This document shows positions 1 to 6,061 of a DNA stretch of 64,000 nucleotides, one piece after another; the stretch's first letter is position 1; each line of letters starts with the position of its first letter. The DNA is taken from NCBI GenBank assembly GCA_023229645.1, contig JALNYU010000006.1:1-64000 (forward strand). The letters run 5' to 3'. The DNA is from Nevskia sp. GTDB taxonomy: Bacteria > Pseudomonadota > Gammaproteobacteria > Nevskiales > Nevskiaceae. A program made the position numbers and the translations under genes. The notes beneath the pieces were generated by a model. It ran no database searches, was not told where the DNA came from, and saw only the letters and a program-made list of their open reading frames with translations.

Positions 1-2
1 CC

Positions 3-671
3 GATGTTCTTTTCCCGCAGCACCAACGCCGGATTACCGATTTCCGCAAAGGCCGGCGACTCGGCACCAAGGATCATATCGTGACGTGGGAAAAACCCAA
101 GCTGTGTCCGAACGGGCTCAGCCAGGAGCTCTACGACGCGCTCCCCGACGCGCAGATGCTCCGCGAGGTTCAGGTCAAGTCCAAGGTGCTGGTGACGACG
201 CTGCTGTCTCCCGCACAGGCCAGCAGGCAGGCGCTGGGAGACCTGTATGAGCGGCGTTGGAATATCGAACTAGATCTGCGCAACATCAAGACCACCCTGG
301 GCCTGGAAGCCCTGCATTGCAAAACGCCGCAGATGAGTGAAAAAGAGTGGTGGGTGGGGATGCTGGCCTATAACCTGATCCGGCTGCTGATGATCGGGTC
401 TGCCCGCTACGCCGATGTGCTGCCGCGTCAGATCAGTTTCAAACACACGCTTCAACTCTGGCTGGCCTGGCGTCACTCAGCCTTGGGCGCCGGCCCGCCG
501 ACCGAAAGCTTGTTCGTGCTCATCGCGCAACAGCGGGTCGGGCTTCGACCCGGCCGGATCGAGCCAAGAGCCCTGAAACGACGACCCAAACCCTTCCCGC
601 TACTGACAAAACCACGACAGCTCGCACACCGCGACATCCAACTCTATGGACATCCGAAAAAGCTTAAGTAA
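3..671 (+). CDS. IS4-family transposase, C-terminal part (open at left edge)
   Basis: The frame is open from the left edge of the window, so the N-terminal part lies outside; GTG 81 is unlikely to be the true start. The visible part contains a YERRWNIELDLRNIK segment followed by TTLG, which matches the region around the last catalytic glutamate of IS4-family DDE transposases, then the KTPQMSEKEWW and AYNLIRLLM segments usual in this family. It cuts and pastes its own insertion sequence. Its right end abuts a broken IS3-type orfB at about position 701, so the element seems to have landed in, or recombined with, that older insertion. Family assignment is firm; whether the full gene is intact cannot be seen. 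Confidence 0.85.
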   Translation, partial: DVLFPQHQRRITDFRKGRRLGTKDHIVTWEKPKLCPNGLSQELYDALPDAQMLREVQVKSKVLVTTLLSPAQASRQALGDLYERRWNIELDLRNIKTTLGLEALHCKTPQMSEKEWWVGMLAYNLIRLLMIGSARYADVLPRQISFKHTLQLWLAWRHSALGAGPPTESLFVLIAQQRVGLRPGRIEPRALKRRPKPFPLLTKPRQLAHRDIQLYGHPKKLK

Positions 672-701
672 GTGCCATTCCAGTCTGACCCTAATTTTGC
701 A

Positions 702-805
702 GGCGTAATAGCCCGCTGGGCTCACGTCGTACAACCGACAGAGCGTTCTCACCGGGTAGGTTTCCTGGCAGTGCTCGATGAAGGCAAAGACGTCCCCTTT
801 CGAGC
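702..805 (-). pseudogene. IS3-family orfB, N-terminal fragment only
   Basis: On the minus strand, in a different frame from orfA, the sequence reads DVFAFIEHCQETYPVRTLCR and then a short stretch ending in SPAGYYA. This is the usual start of the IS3-family OrfB integrase-type transposase. The homology stops at about position 701, where sequence belonging to the IS4-type element begins. No DDE catalytic domain remains, so this insertion sequence cannot move by itself. Confidence 0.75.
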
Positions 806-1108
806 AGAAGTGAACGCGATGGCTTTTTTTAGGATTTCGTGTTCGAGCTTGAGCCGCTCGTACTCCTTCTTCACTCGCCGAAGCTCCTTGAGCTCCGCTG
901 CGATGTCCTTCTCCACCTGCACACCCTTGGTCACGATCAGCCCCTCACGCTTGTGCTTCCTCCAGCGTGTCAACATCCACGGATGAATCTCCAAAGCCGC
1001 TGCAACTTGTTTGACCTGGATGCCTCCGATCTCGGTCAACTTCACCGCCTTTAGCTTGAAATCATTCGTATACCGATAAACCTTTCGCGGTCCCGTAATC
1101 CTTGCCAT
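749..1108 (-). CDS. IS3-family transposase OrfA (helix-turn-helix)
   Basis: This protein of about 119 residues starts at ATG 1108 with GGAGAGAA upstream. It has the OrfA layout: an N-terminal helix-turn-helix (YTNDFKLKAVKL, then VKQVAAALEIHPWMLTRWRKH) and a leucine-rich coiled coil near residues 70-100 (LRRVKKEYERLKLEHEILKKA). In IS3 elements OrfA binds the terminal repeats and is fused to OrfB by a -1 frameshift. The orfB reading frame begins just downstream but is cut off after about 35 codons, so OrfA is probably a relic. The upstream end of the element lies close to a damaged integron attC site. Confidence 0.85.
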   Translation of the reverse strand: MARITGPRKVYRYTNDFKLKAVKLTEIGGIQVKQVAAALEIHPWMLTRWRKHKREGLIVTKGVQVEKDIAAELKELRRVKKEYERLKLEHEILKKAIAFTSARKGTSLPSSSTARKPTR

Positions 1109-1161
1109 TATTCTCTCCAACCTTGTTGGGTCAGAGTGTCAACTATTTCGGGTCAAGTCCC

Positions 1162-1187
1162 ACGTCGGCTGGAGCGCCTGGTTGGGC
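1162..1187 (-). repeat. Truncated attC site (first half only)
   Basis: On the minus strand, just after the stop codon of the 1197-1586 gene, GCCCAAC (fits RYYYAAC) is followed by CAGGCGCTCCAGCCGACG, a typical first arm of an attC site. The matching second arm ending in GTTRRRY is missing; IS3-type end sequence starts instead. The site was probably split by the insertion sequence. Confidence 0.55.
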
Positions 1188-1196
1188 CATAGCCGG

Positions 1197-1586
1197 CTAG
1201 TGCCCGCCGGCCTTCTGCATCAGGAACCATTCTCTGGAGCTTTTCACATACAGCAGCACCACGCAGGCTAGCTGGATAATGCCTTGTACCCATTGAAGTG
1301 CTGGGATCGGAGCGGGATTCGCCTGCGGCGTTGACTTAGTGAGCATCAATAGCGAACCAGCTACAAACCCTAGGGCCAAGAGAAGCCGAGCCCAGTTCTT
1401 GCCCATGTATATTTTGTAACCGAGACCAGCATACAAGCCAAGAATTATCGGCCCAGAAACAAGCATAAAGGGCTGCGAATAGCTTTCTGGCGCCAGAATG
1501 ACAGAACGAATCATGGGGGCCACCGCTGTGCCCACCGAGACGACATAGAGAATTAGGAATGCTTGCACTGATTTTGGACGATCCAC
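1197..1586 (-). CDS. Small membrane protein, integron cassette
   Basis: A 129-residue protein of unknown function starting at GTG 1586, with GGGGAGAG a suitable distance upstream. Four hydrophobic stretches, around residues 8-27, 40-58, 66-82 and 98-115, suggest a small four-helix inner-membrane protein with a short charged tail. No catalytic motif was recognised. It is the only ORF in its cassette: a complete attC lies upstream (1605-1670) and a broken attC directly after the stop. Such compact multi-helix proteins of unknown role are frequent in chromosomal integron cassettes. Because the gene lies far from the attachment site and no internal promoter is obvious, its expression is uncertain. 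Confidence 0.7.
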   Translation of the reverse strand: MDRPKSVQAFLILYVVSVGTAVAPMIRSVILAPESYSQPFMLVSGPIILGLYAGLGYKIYMGKNWARLLLALGFVAGSLLMLTKSTPQANPAPIPALQWVQGIIQLACVVLLYVKSSREWFLMQKAGGH

Positions 1587-1604
1587 TTTCTACTCTCCCC
1601 TTAG

Positions 1605-1670
1605 GCCCAACGTGGAGTTGAGGCGCCTGCGCGGCTTTTCGCGCAGGTCGCCTCGAACGCAGGGTTAGAG
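1605..1670 (-). repeat. Integron attC recombination site
   Basis: Read on the minus strand the site starts CTCTAAC and ends GTTGGGC. The two halves fold back on each other through complementary arms (ACCTGCGCG with CGCGCAGG, and AGGCG with CGCCT) around a short central loop. This is the imperfect inverted-repeat layout bound by IntI. The stop codon of the 1665-2252 gene lies inside its first core site, as is common in tightly packed cassettes. Confidence 0.8.
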
Positions 1671-2252
1671 AACTTTGGCATCAGAAGCACCATGCCGTTC
1701 GAGCCTACGAACGTGACCGTACTTTTCACGAATCTTCGCAACGTTGACCTTCAGCCCAGCTTCTCGGCCAAGAGTTTTTGTGAGATTCCAAACCTTTTTT
1801 GGATCATCGGCATGGAAGAGAGAGTATTCGCCGAGTGTCATTGAAGAGACGACCTTTGCCTCATCGTCATACCCCGTTGGGGAAGCCAAACCGTAGATCA
1901 GTTCAGTTTCATTTTCGGTTGAGAGATCAATTGACGCAAATACGGGCGCGCTTGGCACTCCCACCGTGTTGGGCATGCAAATGGCGGCATCGAAAATTTT
2001 TCTGTTGAGTTCAACCCACGAGTGATCGAAATAGTACTGCCCGTGCTTCACCTCGCCGATACAAAGAACCGGGGATAGGCCGCATTCGGTGAGCAAGACG
2101 TAAATTGCGGCTGAAGTATCGTGACAGCCTCCCCTATATTCGTTGGAGTAAATCCAGTTTAGAGATGTGCCAAACACATTCGCGAGAACTCTTCCACTCC
2201 GAGAGTTGGGTGCCAGTTTTTGGACCGTTGCTAGCCAAGAGCGTAAGTGCAT
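1665..2252 (-). CDS. Transglutaminase-like cysteine protein, integron cassette
   Basis: A 195-residue protein. The segment around residues 35-90 has a Cys-His-Asp arrangement typical of the transglutaminase/NlpC-like fold: YRGGCHDTSAA (candidate nucleophile Cys), FDHSWVEL (candidate His) and KIFDAAI (candidate Asp). No signal peptide is visible, so a cytoplasmic role is likely. Members of this superfamily act as proteases, amidases or crosslinking enzymes; substrate and reaction cannot be deduced here. The ORF fills a cassette between attC sites at 1605-1670 and 2259-2325. The family call rests on the spacing of the three residues, without a database comparison, so it is a reasoned guess. Confidence 0.65.
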   Translation of the reverse strand: MHLRSWLATVQKLAPNSRSGRVLANVFGTSLNWIYSNEYRGGCHDTSAAIYVLLTECGLSPVLCIGEVKHGQYYFDHSWVELNRKIFDAAICMPNTVGVPSAPVFASIDLSTENETELIYGLASPTGYDDEAKVVSSMTLGEYSLFHADDPKKVWNLTKTLGREAGLKVNVAKIREKYGHVRRLERHGASDAKVL

Positions 2253-2258
2253 AGAGTT

Positions 2259-2325
2259 CTCTAACGCCAGCTTAAGCCGCGGACCCGCCGGAGGCGGGGC
2301 CGTCGGCTTGAAGCGCTGGTTATGG
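2259..2325 (-). repeat. Integron attC recombination site
   Basis: On the minus strand the site begins CCATAAC and ends GTTAGAG, with paired arms AGCGCTTCAAGCC / GGCTTAAGCT and a GC-rich central hairpin (CCCCGCC with GGCGGG). The start codon of the 1665-2252 gene follows within seven bases of the site, so the ribosome-binding region overlaps the attC end. Confidence 0.8.
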
Positions 2326-2331
2326 CGACGC

Positions 2332-2958
2332 TCATAGATCAGCTTTGCCTTTGGATTGATATTCAGCCAGCTTTCTCAGGCGCCTGTAGTACGACAAGAG
2401 AATCTTCAGCGTGATGAACGGATGCCCCGTTCTTTCCGTCAACGCGGCATGACCATTGAAGCCAAGAAGCTTCGCCATCGAATCTGCATGCTCCTCAACC
2501 GCGCGGAACTGTGCCTGTGAAAGCTCTATCTCTTTTTTCTTGACCTCCAGGCGAAGCAGCTTCCGCTTCTGAAGGTCCGTCATAATCTCGTTGTACGCCG
2601 AATTCATCTCTTTGAGGCTGCCCGCGACGTATTTGACGAGCTTTGATACGGAGCAAGCTACACCGAGGAGAACGCCGAGTTCCAGAAAGCCAGGAGAGGC
2701 GTAACGAATGGCTAAGACGGTTGGCCGCTCCGTGCTTGGAACGGAGTATTTAAGTTGGTTGTAGAAATTGACTGCGCTGTAGCCGCCTCGCCAAGGAAAT
2801 GTCTGATAGGCGCGAGAAACTCGATCAACTGCCCCATCAGGCAGATCGGGGAGTAGCGAGTACGCCAAGAAGTAGACCTGCTCGTAGGTACGAGAAAAAA
2901 CGTACAAGTCTTCGAGTGACCACCGCTTGTCTATATTGATCTTGTAGCGGTCAGACAT
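2332..2958 (-). CDS. Hypothetical protein with coiled coil, integron cassette
   Basis: A 208-residue protein of unknown function, starting at ATG 2958 with GGGGGAGAAAAG upstream. The N-terminal half is a globular region with an aromatic-rich start (RWSLEDLYVFSRTYEQVYFLAY). A short hydrophobic segment (SPGFLELGVLLGVACSVSKL, about residues 88-107) follows, then a charged helical region (residues 115-155, KLLRLEVKKKEIELSQAQF) likely to form a coiled coil. The layout recalls toxin or defence effectors that pair a signalling helix with a membrane-seeking segment, but this is speculation and no known domain was recognised. It is the sole ORF of its cassette. Confidence 0.65.
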   Translation of the reverse strand: MSDRYKINIDKRWSLEDLYVFSRTYEQVYFLAYSLLPDLPDGAVDRVSRAYQTFPWRGGYSAVNFYNQLKYSVPSTERPTVLAIRYASPGFLELGVLLGVACSVSKLVKYVAGSLKEMNSAYNEIMTDLQKRKLLRLEVKKKEIELSQAQFRAVEEHADSMAKLLGFNGHAALTERTGHPFITLKILLSYYRRLRKLAEYQSKGKADL

Positions 2959-2978
2959 TCACTTTTCTCCCCCGAGAG

Positions 2979-3043
2979 CCATAACGCCGAGCTAAGCGGA
3001 CGGCCGGCTTTTTCGGTCGTTCCGCTTGAGCGCCTAGTTGTAC
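2979..3043 (-). repeat. Integron attC recombination site
   Basis: On the minus strand the site starts GTACAAC and ends GTTATGG. Arms AGGCGCTCAAGCGGAA and the partly complementary TCCGCTTAGCTCGGC flank a central stem (GACCG / CGGCC region) with an AAAA loop. The layout and core spacing match the neighbouring sites. Confidence 0.8.
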
Positions 3044-3060
3044 CCTGAGAACTTGCTTGC

Positions 3061-3492
3061 TCACAGGCAGCCGAAGCCGGAAGCAATGGTTGTGGGTATT
3101 AAGAGCGCGACGAACCACCCGATCAGGACTAGGGATACGCCAATTACGAACCCTGCAAGCGCGTGCTCCGATTGGCGATCACGGCTCTTGGCACTGGCCG
3201 TGCCCTCAAACTCAAAAAACCTTAGGGCTATGGGATCTCCGGTACGCCATTTGTAGTACGCGAATCCTAGGCGAGGGACAACCCAAAAAAATATGAAAAG
3301 AGTGCCGGGAAGCGAAACCAATATGACAAACCGACCGGAGTAACGGAGTAAGTGCCCAAAGAAGCCGGCGGCAGCCTGACAGCCACCAGCACCTGAAGCT
3401 GCGCCCGAACTATGCGTGCCGCTGACAATGAAGAATGACGCGGCCAATACTACGAACGTAATAAGAACGCTAAACCTAAGGAACGCTTTCAT
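3061..3492 (-). CDS. Small membrane protein, integron cassette
   Basis: A 143-residue protein starting at ATG 3492. An N-terminal hydrophobic segment (LITFVVLAASFFIV, residues 9-23) could be a signal anchor. It is followed by a small-residue loop with a Cys, a second segment (FVILVSLPGTLFIFFWVV, near 55-72), a cytoplasmic-type charged loop, and a third segment near residues 111-138. Three transmembrane helices are therefore likely. No catalytic or transport motif was recognised. It lies alone between attC sites at 2979-3043 and 3541-3607. Function unknown. Confidence 0.65.
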   Translation of the reverse strand: MKAFLRFSVLITFVVLAASFFIVSGTHSSGAASGAGGCQAAAGFFGHLLRYSGRFVILVSLPGTLFIFFWVVPRLGFAYYKWRTGDPIALRFFEFEGTASAKSRDRQSEHALAGFVIGVSLVLIGWFVALLIPTTIASGFGCL

Positions 3493-3540
3493 GTGTGCCT
3501 GTGCTCAGTTCAGAGGCAGATTCGGTTTTTATGGCTTGAA

Positions 3541-3607
3541 GTACAACGCCCAGGTTAACCGGCAAAAATGCGGAGCATTTTTGTCCGCGTTGAACCGCCA
3601 GTTAGAC
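3541..3607 (-). repeat. Integron attC recombination site
   Basis: On the minus strand the site starts GTCTAAC and ends GTTGTAC (one base off GTTRRRY). It has an unusually AT-rich central stem: ACAAAAATGC pairs with GCATTTTTG around a CTCC loop, while the outer arms TGGCGGTTCAACGCGG and CCGGTTAACCTGGG are imperfectly complementary. Confidence 0.8.
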
Positions 3608-3619
3608 AACATTGGCGAG

Positions 3620-4903
3620 TTACTCCCATTTGTTGAACTTTCCTGTTTGCACAAGTGATTCAACTTTGCTCTTTATTTCGTTTCTTATTAGGGAATTACT
3701 CTTTAGAGCTTCAATTTGTTCTGCATCCCACTTTTGGCTTTTGCTGTAGTCAATCCAATGCGCTGCGCCGCAACTGGCGCGATTGATTCTGGAGTCGTAT
3801 TCAAAAGGCTCAAGAAATTCCGGGGTTTTTCTTAAATTTGGATCAATGATCCTAATAGAGAGGTTTTCTCTGCGTGCCATGGCATTCGCGATGCGAAAGT
3901 TTACGTGTTTATCGCCGAAGCCATAGCCGATAATGGTTAACTCATCAAGCCGGCCGAGAATATCATCAAATACAATTAACTTTTCTTCTCCCTTCTTGGG
4001 CTTTGCAGTTTTGCTGTATTTTTTGCCTCCAGTTAGCATTGACTTGCTAATTAGATCGAGTTCTCCACTGGCGTTTGTTATCGCGCGGTCTTTACTATCA
4101 GGGACCTTTTGACCTTGGTGATAGTAAGCCATTCGCTGTATTTTGTAAAAATCTGATATTAATTCTTTCGATGTGGTTTTATTAAGGTTCTGATTGCAGA
4201 TTATGCATTCATCTTTGTATGAATGCTCAGTAAGGCCGCCATGCAGTTTGACAAGGTTGATGCCTTTTTTGCCGCTAAGGAAACTTGGGTTGTCGGTACG
4301 ATATGAGCTTCTATCTTGGGTTGAGAAATTAATTCTTTCGCCCATTTCTATGTTGCTTACGGGAAACTCAATGTTTCCTGTAGCGCCATATGTAATAGGA
4401 ATTCCAATATCAATCGCAAGGCACTCAAGAAAGATGTCGTGATTTAAGGTGAAAACCCATGTTTCCTCTGTCGAGAGGATATTTTCCAGCTTTGAGAACC
4501 ACTTTAGATTTTTGTGATACAGCGCCTTGTATGACTCTGACTGATATATTGCAAGCAAATTGTAAATTATTTCATAAAGTAGGCCGAACGCGTAGTGATA
4601 TGAGTCTCTATCTGATTGGCTCTTGCCGTAATCTTCGCTAAGCGCTTGAATATGGGAAAGAAGCTCTTCATAGTTCTCGCCCTTATTTTCCTTGTAGGCC
4701 AGCAATAAGTCAAAAACTTCCGAAATCGCTGCTTTGTTTATAGGGCGATCTGCGGTGAACGGTTGATGATTGGCCATGCCTGCGATCAAGCCCCTCGTGT
4801 TGCTTCGATTGAATAAATTCAAGAAGATTTCGGTTAGCTCCCGTGAAATGGGCATTCCGAAGTCGTAGGAGAAGCCAGCGCCAAGCAGTATTCCAGTCTT
4901 CAT
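3620..4903 (-). CDS. SIR2-like domain protein, probable NAD-degrading defence effector
   Basis: A 427-residue protein; ATG 4903 (MKTGILLGAG) is preferred over a TTG six codons earlier because it places the nucleotide-binding glycine motif at the N-terminus. SIR2-type motifs appear in order: GAGFSYDFGMP near residue 10, FTLNHDIFLE (the N/H-D motif), LVKLHGGL (catalytic-type His) and IIGYGFGDKHVN towards the C-terminus. Stand-alone SIR2-like proteins of this type in bacteria are commonly NADases in anti-phage systems; that role here is inferred from the family. The gene is AT-richer than its surroundings, which fits transfer as a mobile cassette. It is the ORF-bearing cassette closest to the attachment site. 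Confidence 0.8.
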   Translation of the reverse strand: MKTGILLGAGFSYDFGMPISRELTEIFLNLFNRSNTRGLIAGMANHQPFTADRPINKAAISEVFDLLLAYKENKGENYEELLSHIQALSEDYGKSQSDRDSYHYAFGLLYEIIYNLLAIYQSESYKALYHKNLKWFSKLENILSTEETWVFTLNHDIFLECLAIDIGIPITYGATGNIEFPVSNIEMGERINFSTQDRSSYRTDNPSFLSGKKGINLVKLHGGLTEHSYKDECIICNQNLNKTTSKELISDFYKIQRMAYYHQGQKVPDSKDRAITNASGELDLISKSMLTGGKKYSKTAKPKKGEEKLIVFDDILGRLDELTIIGYGFGDKHVNFRIANAMARRENLSIRIIDPNLRKTPEFLEPFEYDSRINRASCGAAHWIDYSKSQKWDAEQIEALKSNSLIRNEIKSKVESLVQTGKFNKWE

Positions 4904-4928
4904 ACGTTCTCGGTGTTGCAAGGATGTT

Positions 4929-4984
4929 GTCTAACGCCCGAACTCACGCGCGGCGAAGCCGTCGCGTGGAGTACGTTGTTGGAC
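4929..4984 (-). repeat. Integron attC recombination site
   Basis: On the minus strand the site begins GTCCAAC (RYYYAAC) and ends GTTAGAC (GTTRRRY), both matching consensus. The arms ACTCCACGCGACGGC and GCCGCGCGTGAGT fold back around a TTC loop. At 56 bases it is the shortest of the array. Confidence 0.85.
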
Positions 4985-5239
4985 CGCACTTTGGCTCAAA
5001 TGAAGACGCCACTTGAAAGTAAGCGCTGGTTCTTTGCTGTTTTGCCGTGGCTTGATCATGCTGTTGTCTTTTCTCTGCTTCGATTCCGGAGGTTGCATCG
5101 ACTACGCATGTGTTGAATGCCGTTGCTTCTAATCGCTGTTGCTTCGAATCGCTGTGGCTGTTTCTCTTCGACGGTGCAACCGAACTTCAAGTGCCGGAAC
5201 TGCCCTCAACGAACACGTGCATCGCTTTGCTTTTGTGCG
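4985..5239 (-). other. ORF-less integron cassette
   Basis: This is the first cassette after the attachment site, bounded by a GTTGGAC core site at 5240-5246 and its own attC at 4929-4984. On the minus strand, the sense strand of the array, no open frame longer than about 20 codons was found. It contains two adjacent near-identical 16-base units at 5122-5137 and 5138-5153 that differ by one base. Cassettes without ORFs may carry promoters or small RNAs; nothing here proves either. Confidence 0.55.
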
Positions 5240-5411
5240 GTCCAACGCCAATTAGATATCACTTTGAAATATAACTCTGACATAAAACTCGACGTATAAT
5301 CCGTTGGCCTTCACATAAAAGTCTTTTGGAAACAAGCTCATGATTCCAGAAAACGCGTCAAAATTCTAGGATTATACGTCAGCTGACGTATCAGCAGCGC
5401 AATCGCCCCGG
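5240..5411 (-). promoter_or_regulatory. Putative attI / integron platform region with inverted repeats
   Basis: The segment lies between the first cassette boundary (GTTGGAC on the minus strand at 5240-5246) and the start of the integrase remnant, exactly where attI and the cassette promoter are expected. It holds a perfect 12-base inverted repeat (GACGTATAATCC at 5291-5302 and its complement at 5369-5380) and a perfect 16-base palindrome (5375-5390) overlapping the second arm. TATAAT -10-like boxes lie inside both repeat arms. No CTGT-N8-ACAG LexA box of the classical type was seen. Confidence 0.5.
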
Positions 5412-5534
5412 TTGCTGGAGCAGGTCCGGGCACGCATTCGGGCGTTGCATTACAGCCTGCGTACGGAAGATTCCTACCTGCACTGGATTCGGCGTTTTAT
5501 TCTCTTTCATGGAAAACAGCATCCCCGAACGTTG
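5370..5534 (+). pseudogene. intI: Integron integrase IntI, N-terminal remnant
   Basis: The frame is open after a stop at 5367-5369 and encodes PRLLEQVRARIRALHYSLRT, then EDSYLHWIRRFILFHGKQHP. This closely resembles the first ~45 residues of IntI tyrosine recombinases. Homology ends at about 5534; the catalytic Arg-His-Arg-Tyr region is absent. There is no ATG, only possible weak starts such as TTG 5412. Its orientation, divergent from the cassettes, is the normal integron arrangement. The gene is non-functional, so any cassette movement would need an integrase supplied from elsewhere. Confidence 0.75.
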
Positions 5535-6061
5535 TGCATCAGCGCTGGGTGGATGCCAGTCCACCGGTCACGAAGCGGCACACGAAGCGCGGCCGGCTGG
5601 GAGAAATGGCGGAATTCGCTGCGCTGCTTCCGCCCTACGGTTGCCCGCCGTGCGGGATGCGTTCGCCCAATAGCTTTGGGCGCCTTGGTGATCTTTCGTC
5701 GCCAGCCTTGCAAAGATCATCGGCGTTGCCCTTAAGCGGTTCTCCGGCTCATGCAGCGATCTTGCTTGCCCCTGCTTAATCTGCGCAAAGCCCTCATCGC
5801 ACGAACGGCGCCCGCCCCTACTCCAGCGGGTAAAACTGTGACGTAGCGCACATGGAAAACCCGATTATTCCAGCCTTTCTTCAGCTGCAATTAGCTTTTC
5901 CAGGGCAGTCTTATTTTTTAGTATGAATTTTACTAATTGTTTAGTTTTTTTGGTTTTTATACCAATACGCTCTGTATTTATACACAAACCGATTGAAAAC
6001 TAAATTTTTAGAGCTGAATAATGCCAGAAGAGGAGTCATTAAGTCTTTATAAATAGCAGGG
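5535..6061. other. No supported gene; scar after intI, then AT-rich leader
   Basis: From 5535 to about 5830 the short ORFs in several frames have no recognisable product. The sequence resembles degenerate intergenic repeat DNA that replaced the rest of intI. From about 5850 to 6060 the DNA turns strongly AT-rich and probably contains the promoter of the following depolymerase gene. No single promoter could be fixed. Confidence 0.4.

Noticed and set aside
5973..5984. TGTATTTATACA before the depolymerase gene as a LexA site
   Set aside because: It is two bases shorter than the site shared by lexA and imuA and lies in an AT-rich leader where such near-palindromes arise easily.
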